Both the position numbers and the translations under genes were made by a program. The notes below the pieces were generated by a model. That model was not told the origin of the DNA and made no database searches. It saw only the letters and a list, made by a program, of their open reading frames with translations. Of a stretch of 41,826 nt of DNA, positions 1 to 8,226 are shown in pieces. The DNA lies in assembly GCA_937893635.1 (NCBI GenBank), contig CALBGF010000103.1:1-41826 (forward strand), written 5' to 3'. Origin of the DNA: an uncultured Mollicutes bacterium (lineage in GTDB: Bacteria > Bacillota_I > Bacilli_A > RFN20 > CAG-826). The stretch's first letter is position 1. The number at the start of each line of letters is the position of its first letter.

Positions 1-6
1 TAAATT

Positions 7-32
7 AAGCACTTATTCGTAAGTGCTTTTTT
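7..32 (+). terminator. Rho-independent terminator
   Basis: A perfect 9-bp stem (AAGCACTTA/TAAGTGCTT) closed by a TTCG tetraloop is followed by a run of T. It would end a rightward gene lying outside the left edge of the window. Confidence 0.85.
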
Positions 33-68
33 GTTGCTCTTCTTCATAAAATTTAATTAGGTAATATT

Positions 69-341
69 ATGAATGAAGAACAAATAGAGCAACTCCAGAA
101 ATTTGTCGAATACTTATTAGACCTTACTCCTAATGAAATGGCTCTTTTAGGCTCCGCAATTGCAATATTAATATCGCAGCCTCTTAATCCTGCTCAGCAA
201 AATGTATTTGGTAACTTACTTGAATTAGTAGGCCAAATAATGCTTGCTATGGGAGCGCAAGGTCAATATATTAATAGTTTAAAATCTAATCCCGATAATT
301 CTAAAATCATCAATAATTGTTATCCTAGAAAAGAGAATTAA
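69..341 (+). CDS. Small hypothetical protein, 90 aa
   Basis: I do not assign this protein to a named family. It starts at ATG 69, 37 nt after a terminator, with only a weak purine-rich stretch (TAGG) upstream as ribosome site. The sequence has an acidic, helical N-terminus (residues 1-20), then a hydrophobic, Leu/Ile/Ala-rich middle (about 22-65) and a polar, basic tail. The pattern LTPNEMALLGSAIAI followed by a second helix with NVFGNLLELVGQ looks like the short helical proteins of unknown function common in Clostridia and Bacilli. There is no signal peptide, and the hydrophobic part is amphipathic rather than a clean membrane helix. Its stop overlaps by 4 bases the stop of the convergent P-type ATPase gene. 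It is the only rightward gene on the left arm. Confidence 0.6.
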   Translation: MNEEQIEQLQKFVEYLLDLTPNEMALLGSAIAILISQPLNPAQQNVFGNLLELVGQIMLAMGAQGQYINSLKSNPDNSKIINNCYPRKEN

Positions 342-2947
342 TGCTTCTTTATTAATAATTCATGGATTACTAAAGGAATCGAACTAATAGTGATTAAGAA
401 TATCCATTCCCAAGTATCTAACTTTGTTGTATGGAAAGTATTATTTAAGAAAGGAATATTTATTACTAAGAATTGTAATAATACACCTAATGAAAACGCC
501 GCAAAAAGAACATAATTTTTCTTTTTTAGTATTTTTATTAATCCACTATTAGAATCAGACATCCCGATCATATGGAATAGTTGTGACATTGCTAATGTTA
601 CAAAAGCAAATGATCTAGATTTTAATAATATTTCTTTATTATTTGTTAATAGCGAATAGACATTTTCACCTAAATTATTCCATCCATAATTTGATATAGC
701 ATTAGTAATTGGATTAATAAGAAAACTAATTAATGTTAGTAGCGTAATTAAAAATCCATATCCAAATAAAATTTTATATCCGCCTTTAGCAAATAATGAT
801 TCATTCTTTTTCCGTGGCAATTCATTCATTATCTCATCACTACTTTTATCAACACCCAAAGCAATCGCCGGCAATGAATCAGTAATTAAATTAACCCATA
901 ATATATGCACTGGTACAAGCGGCATAGGTAAATTTAATAATATGCCTAAAAGCATAGCTAGTACTTCTGCAAAATTACTAGACAACAAAAACAATGTTGT
1001 TTTCTTTATATTTTCATATATTCCTCGGCCTTCTTTAACTGATGTAGCAATTGAAGAATAATTATCATCAAGCAAAATCATATCCGAAGCACTTTTGGCT
1101 ACATCGGTCCCTTTTCTTCCCATAGCAATTCCAACATCTGCTTTTCTTAAAGAAGGAGCATCATTAACACCATCTCCAGTCATTGCCACTAGATTATCTT
1201 CTCTTTGAAAAAAAGTAACAATATCAATCTTATTTTTAGGAGAAACACGTGCAAAAATAGTCTTTTTTTGAATTATTTCTTTTTTTTGGTAATCTTTTAG
1301 TTGCTCAAATTCCACTCCTTCAATACAATCTTCTTTGCCACTTGCTATACCAAGTCTTTTGCCAATAGCAAAAGCAGTATCAAGACTATCGCCTGTTACC
1401 ATAATTGTTTTAATACCGGCATTTTTTAATTGTTTTACTGCTTCTTTAGTTCCTTTTTTAGGAGGATCTATCATTCCAACAAATCCTAAAAAAGTCATAC
1501 TTTCTTCAAGTATTTTATCACAATTTTTATAAGCAAAAGCAATAACTCTTAAGGCATTACTCGTCAATTTATTTAAAAGTTCTTTTTGCTTTAATAGCAT
1601 AACTTTATCTAATTCCAGTTCTTTTCCATTTATTAAAATTTTTTTGCATTTTCTTAGTATTTCTTCACTTGCGCCTTTAGCAAATTGGATTTTTTTGTTA
1701 TTGCTTTCTATTATTACACTCATCATCTTTTTTTCACTAGAAAATGAATTTTCTTCTATTTTTTTATATTTAAAATCTTTATTAACAGCACTAGCAAAAG
1801 ACACTATTGCCACTTCTAAAGGATCACCAATATAATTCTTACCACTTTTTAAGCTATGGCAAGAAAGCATATTTTGATATAAGTAATCTAATGTTTTACT
1901 TTGTTTAATATTTTTAAGGCCATACTTACTATTATCATAAACTAAGCTAACAACTGTCATCTGATTTTCTGTTAATGTACCGGTTTTATCAGTTAAAATT
2001 ACGTTAACAGCGCCCAATGTCTCAACGGCATGTAATTTTCTAATAATCATATTTGTTTTAACTAAGCGTTGTACACCCATTGCTAAAACAATTGTCACCA
2101 CTGCGGGTAATCCTTCTGGCACTGCTGCGACCGCTAAAGAGATGGAAGTAATAAACATTTCAATTACATCACGTTTTTGGATTAAAGCAATTAAAAATAA
2201 TAATACACATATTGCAATGGTAATAAAACCTAACAACTTTCCTAAATCTTCTAATTTCTTTTGTAAAGGTGTTTGAGGTACTTTATGTTTATCTAACATT
2301 TTAGCAATTAACCCTACTTCAGTATTCATTCCTACTTTAGTAACAACCATTTCGCTATGTCCTTGCAAAACAAGTGTAGACATAAACACTTCATCGAGTC
2401 GTTCAGCAATTGGTGTTACATTTGAACTAGAAAACGCTTCATTTTTATTTACTGGAGTCGATTCTCCGGTTAATGCTGACTCATCACACATCAAATTATA
2501 TGTATTAAATATTTTTCCATCCGCAGGAACTATATTCCCTTCTTCTAATAAAACAATATCTCCCACTACTAAATTCGTAGTATCTATTTTAAATACTTTA
2601 CCATCTCTTTTAACCGCTATTTGTTGATGAGTGATTTTTTTCAATGCTTCAATTGCTTTATTTGCTTTTTCTTCTTGAATAAAACCAACTGTTCCATTCA
2701 TTAAAACGACAAATGATATTATCGCCGCATCGGCATATTCTTTTAATAATATTGATATAATACCCGATAACAATAATATATAAATCAAAACGTCATTAAA
2801 TTCATTTAAAAAGCGCAAAATAGGAGAAGCTTTTTTAGCTTCTTTCAATTCATTTAATCCATTATTAGCTAATCTAATTCTAGTTTCGCTTTCTGATAAT
2901 CCTGTTTTTAAATTTGTTTTAAGTTGTTGTTCAATGTTTCTTTCCAT
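338..2947 (-). CDS. Ca2+-type P-type ATPase (P2A, SERCA/PMCA-like)
   Basis: This 869-residue cation pump uses ATP hydrolysis to move Ca2+ (or Mn2+) out across the cell membrane. All P-type signatures are present: N-terminal cation_ATPase_N region (about 1-75), actuator loop TGES (160-163), transmembrane helix 4 with PEGLP (277-281), phosphorylation motif DKTGT (320-324, Asp320), nucleotide-binding KGAS (424-427), TGD (518-520) and hinge GDGVND (591-596). The ion-site residues of the SERCA class are kept: Glu278 in PEGLP, Asn658/Glu661 in M5 (SSNFAEV) and the M6 motif WVNLITD. This argues for Ca2+ rather than K+ or a heavy metal. No clear Shine-Dalgarno is visible, and the terminator of the upstream gene ends only about 8 nt before the ATG, so how it is expressed is unclear. 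The assignment to the family is firm and the exact ion is inferred. Confidence 0.93.
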   Translation of the reverse strand: MERNIEQQLKTNLKTGLSESETRIRLANNGLNELKEAKKASPILRFLNEFNDVLIYILLLSGIISILLKEYADAAIISFVVLMNGTVGFIQEEKANKAIEALKKITHQQIAVKRDGKVFKIDTTNLVVGDIVLLEEGNIVPADGKIFNTYNLMCDESALTGESTPVNKNEAFSSSNVTPIAERLDEVFMSTLVLQGHSEMVVTKVGMNTEVGLIAKMLDKHKVPQTPLQKKLEDLGKLLGFITIAICVLLFLIALIQKRDVIEMFITSISLAVAAVPEGLPAVVTIVLAMGVQRLVKTNMIIRKLHAVETLGAVNVILTDKTGTLTENQMTVVSLVYDNSKYGLKNIKQSKTLDYLYQNMLSCHSLKSGKNYIGDPLEVAIVSFASAVNKDFKYKKIEENSFSSEKKMMSVIIESNNKKIQFAKGASEEILRKCKKILINGKELELDKVMLLKQKELLNKLTSNALRVIAFAYKNCDKILEESMTFLGFVGMIDPPKKGTKEAVKQLKNAGIKTIMVTGDSLDTAFAIGKRLGIASGKEDCIEGVEFEQLKDYQKKEIIQKKTIFARVSPKNKIDIVTFFQREDNLVAMTGDGVNDAPSLRKADVGIAMGRKGTDVAKSASDMILLDDNYSSIATSVKEGRGIYENIKKTTLFLLSSNFAEVLAMLLGILLNLPMPLVPVHILWVNLITDSLPAIALGVDKSSDEIMNELPRKKNESLFAKGGYKILFGYGFLITLLTLISFLINPITNAISNYGWNNLGENVYSLLTNNKEILLKSRSFAFVTLAMSQLFHMIGMSDSNSGLIKILKKKNYVLFAAFSLGVLLQFLVINIPFLNNTFHTTKLDTWEWIFLITISSIPLVIHELLIKKH

Positions 2948-2954
2948 AATTTTA

Positions 2955-2989
2955 ATAAAAAGCCTTTAGCATTTTAAACTACTAAAGGC
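2955..2989 (-). terminator. Terminator of the M50-like gene
   Basis: An 8-bp stem, GCCTTTAG/CTAAAGGC, with a 12-nt loop is followed on the minus strand by a T run. It lies between the M50-like gene and the Ca2+-type ATPase, ending just before the ATPase start codon, so it may act as a partial terminator. Confidence 0.7.
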
Positions 2990-3021
2990 ATCACATTAAA
3001 ATATATGTTTTTTATTATTTG

Positions 3022-4140
3022 CTAGAACATATTATATAAATCTTCTGAACCTAATTTTTCTGAAACCATTTTAATAGCTTCTTCATATAGTTCAAGTTCA
3101 ACTTTCTTTTCAATTGCATCGCTCATATGATTAATACGTTTTTTCATTCCTTCGATAGCAATTTCGCTTTCTGATAAACTTTCATTTATTAATCCACTAA
3201 CAAGAAGATATACACGTTTTGTAGCTATATCTTTGTCTTTTGCTAACATTTTACGGTCATCAGATTCTAATACATCCCAATAATATTTTGAAGCTTCTTC
3301 GATTGAGCTATTTAAGATTATAAAATACAATTTTTGGAAGCGATAACGATATCCGGTAATTGTTTCTAATGCATTAGTGTCCGCTAAAACCGTGTCAACA
3401 ACTTCTTCAGCCTTTTTATAATCTTTTTTATTTAAACATTCATAATATGCATATCGGTTAATTAAGACTGTCATTGGAGTAATTTCTTTATAAACAGGAA
3501 TATTCTCTGGAGTTTTTCCTACTCTTATATCTTCTTCAATACGCATAAATTCATTATAAGCATCCGCGTTTTCTTTTTTACCTAATAATTTTAAACGATA
3601 ACCATCATTTAAAATATCTGTTCTCATTGGAATAATATTATATAGCACGAAAACTAAGCCAACGCCAAAGTAGATAAGAAATCCATATTTAATTTGGGCT
3701 GGAATTGCTTTAATCATATAAAGAATTAAACAAATAATTACAGAAACCAAGAAAGATAAAATTCCTCCTCTTAAAAAAGAAGCTGGATTAGATTTTTTAT
3801 CTTTAGTAACTGGTGTAAATCTTGTTTCACTAAATAAGCCTTCGAATCCTTCTAATTTAAACGCCCATTTATTTTCTTTTTTATACCAACATAATCCAAA
3901 CATATTGAAATAAGTTAATTTGTATCCGCCAATCTTAGCTCCAATAATATGACCTACTTCATAAATAAGAGCAAACACAACCACAGATATTGCCATACAA
4001 ATCAAAACATATGGCCAAGCTTGCGCAGAAGATAATTCTAGTGCACTTATTGCTACTACAATTACTGTTTGTCCTACTAAGTAGATTAACGCAAACATAA
4101 TTAAGTAAACTATTATTGTTCCTAACTCATTTTTTTCCAT
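3022..4140 (-). CDS. M50 (site-2 protease)-like membrane protein with degenerate zinc motif
   Basis: A 372-residue protein with several membrane helices in its first 185 residues and a soluble, helical C-terminal half (about 190-372) that resembles TPR-like repeats. Two landmarks of the M50 intramembrane metalloprotease family are visible: YEVGH at 60-64, at the place of HExxH and followed by IIGAKIGGY as in true S2P proteins, and NIIP...NDG near residues 167-179, matching the second (NxxPxxxxDG) zinc-ligand motif. The first zinc-binding His is replaced by Tyr (codon TAT at 3961-3963), so ordinary zinc proteolysis is doubtful. A strong ribosome site (AAGGAGGG) and an extended -10 precede ATG 4140. 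It stands alone with its own terminator. The family assignment is inference from motifs; it may be a pseudoprotease that binds membrane substrates. Confidence 0.6.
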   Translation of the reverse strand: MEKNELGTIIVYLIMFALIYLVGQTVIVVAISALELSSAQAWPYVLICMAISVVVFALIYEVGHIIGAKIGGYKLTYFNMFGLCWYKKENKWAFKLEGFEGLFSETRFTPVTKDKKSNPASFLRGGILSFLVSVIICLILYMIKAIPAQIKYGFLIYFGVGLVFVLYNIIPMRTDILNDGYRLKLLGKKENADAYNEFMRIEEDIRVGKTPENIPVYKEITPMTVLINRYAYYECLNKKDYKKAEEVVDTVLADTNALETITGYRYRFQKLYFIILNSSIEEASKYYWDVLESDDRKMLAKDKDIATKRVYLLVSGLINESLSESEIAIEGMKKRINHMSDAIEKKVELELYEEAIKMVSEKLGSEDLYNMF

Positions 4141-4168
4141 AATAGTCCCTCCTTAAAATTTATTTAAT

Positions 4169-4177
4169 ATTATAGCA
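4169..4177 (-). promoter_or_regulatory. Extended -10 promoter of the M50-like gene
   Basis: The minus strand reads TGCTATAAT, a TGn-extended consensus -10 with no good -35. It lies about 30 bases upstream of the ATG at 4140. Confidence 0.6.
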
Positions 4178-4207
4178 CTTTACATTTATTAAAACACTAG
4201 ATAAGAA

Positions 4208-4735
4208 TTATTTTATTAAACCTGGAACAAATTGATTATTTAACATTTCTAGTTTATTTAATAAATCTTCAACTTTTTCTTTCATTCCTTGATCAATCCA
4301 AAGAATAATACAACTCGTCATTGCGGAAGTATAATACGTAACGTAAAACTTTTTTTCCTCACTTGTAAATTTATTTTCTTTATCCAAAGTAACAAATTGT
4401 CTTAGTATTTGAGAATAAAAATAACTATATACAAATTGTTCAAATAAATCCCGCGCTGAACTTTCTAAAATATGTTTCACAAAATTTTTATTTTTATTAA
4501 CATACTTAATAATTTGTTTAACCATCTCTTTCCAATCTTTAACTTCTTTATTAATTAAAGTATTTTCATTTAGAAAAATCCAAGTTAAAAGATCGTATAT
4601 GTCTCGGAAATGATAATAGAAAGTTTGTCTTTTTATATTACAAGCAGAAGATAATTCTTGCACTGTAATACGATCAAATGATTCATTAGACATTAATTTT
4701 TTTAATGTATCCGCAACTAATTGTTCTGTTTTCAT
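4208..4735 (-). CDS. TetR/AcrR-family transcriptional regulator
   Basis: A 175-residue one-domain regulator. Residues about 8-50 form the TetR helix-turn-helix, with the recognition part reading NIKRQTFYYHFRDIYDLL, which is the classic 'TFYYHF' signature. The remaining helical part is like the TetR_C_8 group (DhaS-type regulators); its ligand is unknown. Its ATG overlaps the TGA stop of psuG (ATGA, 4732-4735), so it is translationally coupled as the last gene of the operon ATPase-psuG-tetR. It is likely to autoregulate that operon, but I see no convincing palindrome at the operon promoter. Confidence 0.85.
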   Translation of the reverse strand: MKTEQLVADTLKKLMSNESFDRITVQELSSACNIKRQTFYYHFRDIYDLLTWIFLNENTLINKEVKDWKEMVKQIIKYVNKNKNFVKHILESSARDLFEQFVYSYFYSQILRQFVTLDKENKFTSEEKKFYVTYYTSAMTSCIILWIDQGMKEKVEDLLNKLEMLNNQFVPGLIK

Positions 4736-5643
4736 TTGTTTCTTAATTTAGCGTATTCTACCGCAATCATAGAACCTACTTTAGCATTATTAAGTACTAA
4801 TTTTATATTTGATTCTAATGAATCTCCACCGCTTAATTCACAAATTTTGCTAAGTAAGAATGGTGTTGTTTCTTTACCGTGTACTCCAAGTTGTTTCATT
4901 TCTTCAATAGCGTCATCAATGCACTTATCAATTCTTTCTTTATCCATCGCATATTCTTCTGGGATTGGATTAGAAATAAGAATACCTCCTTTTAAGTGGT
5001 TATCTCTTTTAGCTTTAATGATATTAGCGCCATCTAGTGGTGAACTAATTGCATAATCACAATTTAATCCACTATGTGCGGTATAGAAATCAGCTAATTC
5101 AATAGTTTTATATCCTAAAACTGTTACACCAAAAGTTTCTAAATACTCTAATGTTAATTTCAAATCAAGAATAGCCTTAGCACCAGCACATACAACAGTA
5201 ACATCAGTATTAGCTAATTCTTGTAAATCTGCGGAAATATCAAATGTCTCTTGTGCTCCACGATGTACGCCACCAATACCGCCAGTAACAAATACTTCAA
5301 TACCTGCTTCATGCGCGAGAATCATCGTTGTAGCAACTGTTGTAGCGCCCCATAATTTACGAGCATAGACAACTGGTAAATCTCTACGAGATACTTTTAT
5401 AATACCTTTTCTTTTGCCAAATTCTTCAATTTCATCTTTGCTCATTCCAATAACACCAACACCATCAATAATTCCGATTGTTGCTGGAATTGCACCATAC
5501 TTTCTAACTTCTTCTTCAACCATCAAAGCAGTTTCAACATTTTTTGGATATGGCATACCATGAGAAATAATTGTTGACTCTAATGCCACAACTGCTTTTC
5601 CTTCTTCTAACGCTTTCTTTACTTCTTCACTAATTCGAATCAT
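4732..5643 (-). CDS. psuG: Pseudouridine-5'-phosphate glycosidase
   Basis: PsuG reversibly splits pseudouridine 5'-phosphate into uracil and ribose 5-phosphate, the second step of pseudouridine breakdown, in the cytosol. The 303 residues cover the whole family. Landmarks are Glu22 in ALESTIISHGMP, Lys83 in KVSRRDLP, the Gly-rich segment TGGIGGVHRGAQ (120-131) and Lys156 in CAGAKAILD, which matches the Schiff-base lysine of the E. coli enzyme. A good ribosome site (AGGGGTG) precedes ATG 5643, and the start overlaps the end of the upstream ATPase by 14 bases. The usual partner, pseudouridine kinase (psuK), is not next to it; instead it sits between a cation pump and a TetR regulator, which is an unusual setting. 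Confidence 0.95.
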   Translation of the reverse strand: MIRISEEVKKALEEGKAVVALESTIISHGMPYPKNVETALMVEEEVRKYGAIPATIGIIDGVGVIGMSKDEIEEFGKRKGIIKVSRRDLPVVYARKLWGATTVATTMILAHEAGIEVFVTGGIGGVHRGAQETFDISADLQELANTDVTVVCAGAKAILDLKLTLEYLETFGVTVLGYKTIELADFYTAHSGLNCDYAISSPLDGANIIKAKRDNHLKGGILISNPIPEEYAMDKERIDKCIDDAIEEMKQLGVHGKETTPFLLSKICELSGGDSLESNIKLVLNNAKVGSMIAVEYAKLRNK

Positions 5644-8122
5644 TTAAAACACCCCTATCTTTTTTGCGAATAAATCTATCGAAGACATAGTATATTACAA
5701 AATATAAAACTGTAAATACTAAAATTATACCTATTGTAATTAATATGTTTTGTGTACTTAACATTGATGGATAAATTTTAAAAATGTTTAGTGGTTCTCC
5801 GCCAATAACAATTAGTTTTTTCTCGGAAACAATTGATAATGTAACAAATAATGTTATTGTTAATAAAGTTAGGCAAGAAAATAACACTGTACGATATTTA
5901 TTGAAAGGCCAACAGCATCTAAATAAAACAACTAAGCACATAAACGAAATAATAAACATACCCATAGTTTGAATTATTTGACTATTTCCAATCGCACCAT
6001 TTAAATTCAAAAGCAATAATGTTAATACTGCTAAAGTGATAGTTACACCACCTGGAATTGCGTTACATACAACATTGTTAACAAACCCACCTTCAATAAC
6101 TTTATCATTAGGTTGTAAAGACAGGAAGAATGAAGCAATGCCTATTCCACAGAACTCCCAAATATATAAATGTTGCGTTTCAAAAGGATATTGGAATGTC
6201 GCTGCTGATTTAAATATCATTCCTATGACTGCAACAATAAGTAATATAACGGAAAGTAAGAAAGCAAAAATAGTTTTATTTAAAAATAAAGAACAGGTTT
6301 GTTGTAAATTATTAACAACTCTTCGACCTTCTTGAACAACTTCTGGCATATGAGAAAAATCTGAATCCATTAAAACTAAGTGAGAGGAATACTTTGTTGC
6401 ATCCGCGCCACTTGCCATAGCAATTGAGCAATCTGCTTTCTTTAAAGCAATAATATCATTAACTCCATCGCCAGTCATAGCGACAGTTTTTCCTTGCTCT
6501 TTTAAAGCTTCCACTAAAGCAGCTTTTTGTTCTGGAGAAACTCGGCCAAATATTGTATACTTATTAGCAATTTTCTTTACTTCATCAAGTTCCATACCTT
6601 CCAAATTAATGATTGATTCATAATCATCAACGCCACATTGACGAGCTATCTCACCAACAGTGATAGGATTATCTCCAGATATGATTTTTATATCGACATT
6701 ATTTTGTTTAAACCAAGCAATTGTCGATTCAGCATTTTCACGAATATTATCTTTAATAGAAATATAAGCTATAATTTTAGATCCTAATGGTGGTTGTTCT
6801 TTACGACTTGGCATTATTGAATGAGTTAACACCATAACTCTTAAGCCACGCTTAGATAATTCTTCGATTTTTTCTTTTGCTTTACTAGGAAGTTTTTTAA
6901 TAATAAATTCTGCCGCTCCTAATGTATATGTACCTTTACCTTTAAGTGTTACCATCGAATATTTTCTAGCACTAGAAAATGGCAACGTATTAGTGGCAAT
7001 ATATTTATCATTTAATGGACACATTTTCATAATTGCTTTAGCAGTTTGATTGTTATCTTTAGTAGCATTAAGCATAGAACCTAAGACAACTTTAATATCA
7101 TCTAGATTATTTCTTCCTTCTGCCTCTATTTCATTAATCGACATTGTTCCATCTGTTAATGTTCCTGTTTTATCAAAGCACAAGACATTAGAACGCGCTA
7201 GCATTTCAATTGAATATAATTCTTGCACCATAGTTTTCTTTTTTCCTAAGCGTAAAACACCTACCGCTAAGGTCATTGAAGTAAATAAGAACATTCCTGC
7301 TGGAATCATTCCAATCATTGATGCTGAGGTTGATTTAACTGCTTCTTTAATTTTATCAACTGTACTAATTGCATCAGAATTAAAATAGTCTTTAAAGAAA
7401 AGCATAATTCCTAAAGGAATAATAACCAAACTAATAATATGAAATATTTTATTTAATGATTTTAATAATTCGGATTTTGGTCTTTTAAATTGTTTTGCTT
7501 TTGATTGTATTTCTTCAACAAAAGAACTTTTACCAACTTTTTCCGCCCTTAAGGTTGCTTTACCGCTAACAACAAAAGATCCAGAATAAGCTAAATCGCC
7601 GACACTCTTTTTAATAGTTAACGATTCACCTGTAATAATAGATTCATCAACTTCTAATTCACCATCAACTACAATAGCGTCAACGCTTATTTGCTTACCA
7701 GTTTCTAAAAAGAATATATCATCTAAAACTAATTCTCCAGTTGGAATATCTTTTATTTCTCCATCTCTTATAACTTTAACAGTTGGTTCTACTGATAGTT
7801 TAAGTTTTTCCACTAGTCTTTTCGCGCGAATATCTTGAACTAAACCAATAATCATATTTAATACCATAACAGTCATAAAAGCGACAATGCCTTCTGCATT
7901 ACCTACTAATATTTCTGCTATCGCAATTATTGTTAAAAGTATATTAAAGAATGTTAAAACATTACTTTTTATTATTTCAAAATAAGTTTTAGTTGTTTGT
8001 TTTGTTGTCTTGTTATATAACTTTTGTTTTTTTCTATTTTCTACTTGCTCACTAGTTAACCCTGTGTCTAGTGCAGCATTAAATCTTTCTATATTTTCTT
8101 CAGCATTAGATTGTTTTTTCAT
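5630..8122 (-). CDS. CtpE-like cation-transporting P-type ATPase
   Basis: An 830-residue P-type ATPase of the clade that includes mycobacterial CtpE (a Ca2+ importer). Motifs counted from the chosen start are TGES (164-167), DKTGT with Asp320-type phosphorylation site (317-321) and GDGVND followed by the clade's IAMASGADA. TM4 carries PAGM (274-277) where Ca2+ pumps have PEGL, so the ion-binding Glu is absent; my recollection is that this is common in the Firmicutes branch. The start at 8122 is chosen because AGGA lies 8 nt before it, the MKKQSNAEE start fits the family, and the promoter's predicted start is near 8137. Longer starts (TTG 8173, ATG 8137) would begin in or before the promoter. 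First gene of the operon with psuG and the TetR gene. Confidence 0.85.
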   Translation of the reverse strand: MKKQSNAEENIERFNAALDTGLTSEQVENRKKQKLYNKTTKQTTKTYFEIIKSNVLTFFNILLTIIAIAEILVGNAEGIVAFMTVMVLNMIIGLVQDIRAKRLVEKLKLSVEPTVKVIRDGEIKDIPTGELVLDDIFFLETGKQISVDAIVVDGELEVDESIITGESLTIKKSVGDLAYSGSFVVSGKATLRAEKVGKSSFVEEIQSKAKQFKRPKSELLKSLNKIFHIISLVIIPLGIMLFFKDYFNSDAISTVDKIKEAVKSTSASMIGMIPAGMFLFTSMTLAVGVLRLGKKKTMVQELYSIEMLARSNVLCFDKTGTLTDGTMSINEIEAEGRNNLDDIKVVLGSMLNATKDNNQTAKAIMKMCPLNDKYIATNTLPFSSARKYSMVTLKGKGTYTLGAAEFIIKKLPSKAKEKIEELSKRGLRVMVLTHSIMPSRKEQPPLGSKIIAYISIKDNIRENAESTIAWFKQNNVDIKIISGDNPITVGEIARQCGVDDYESIINLEGMELDEVKKIANKYTIFGRVSPEQKAALVEALKEQGKTVAMTGDGVNDIIALKKADCSIAMASGADATKYSSHLVLMDSDFSHMPEVVQEGRRVVNNLQQTCSLFLNKTIFAFLLSVILLIVAVIGMIFKSAATFQYPFETQHLYIWEFCGIGIASFFLSLQPNDKVIEGGFVNNVVCNAIPGGVTITLAVLTLLLLNLNGAIGNSQIIQTMGMFIISFMCLVVLFRCCWPFNKYRTVLFSCLTLLTITLFVTLSIVSEKKLIVIGGEPLNIFKIYPSMLSTQNILITIGIILVFTVLYFVIYYVFDRFIRKKDRGVLNDSN

Positions 8123-8143
8123 TTCTGCTATCCTCATATATTT

Positions 8144-8173
8144 ATTATATAAAAACCAAATAGAATTAATCAA
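8144..8173 (-). promoter_or_regulatory. Promoter of ATPase-psuG-tetR operon
   Basis: On the minus strand TTGATT (8168-8173) and a consensus TATAAT (8144-8149) are separated by 18 bp. The predicted transcript start falls about 15 bases before the ATG at 8122. Confidence 0.6.
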
Positions 8174-8202
8174 TAAAAAAAGAGTCTATATTAGACTCTT
8201 TT
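8174..8202 (-). terminator. Terminator of the large lipoprotein gene
   Basis: An 11-bp stem (AAAAGAGTCTA/TAGACTCTTTT) with a 3-nt loop, followed on the minus strand by a T tract, lies 25 bases after the lipoprotein stop. Confidence 0.85.
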
Positions 8203-8226
8203 AAGCGGTTTTTCATCTTATTTTAA

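Noticed and set aside
8123..8173. Longer start (TTG 8173 or ATG 8137) for the CtpE-like pump
   Set aside because: These lie in the promoter or at its transcript start. ATG 8122 has a proper ribosome site.
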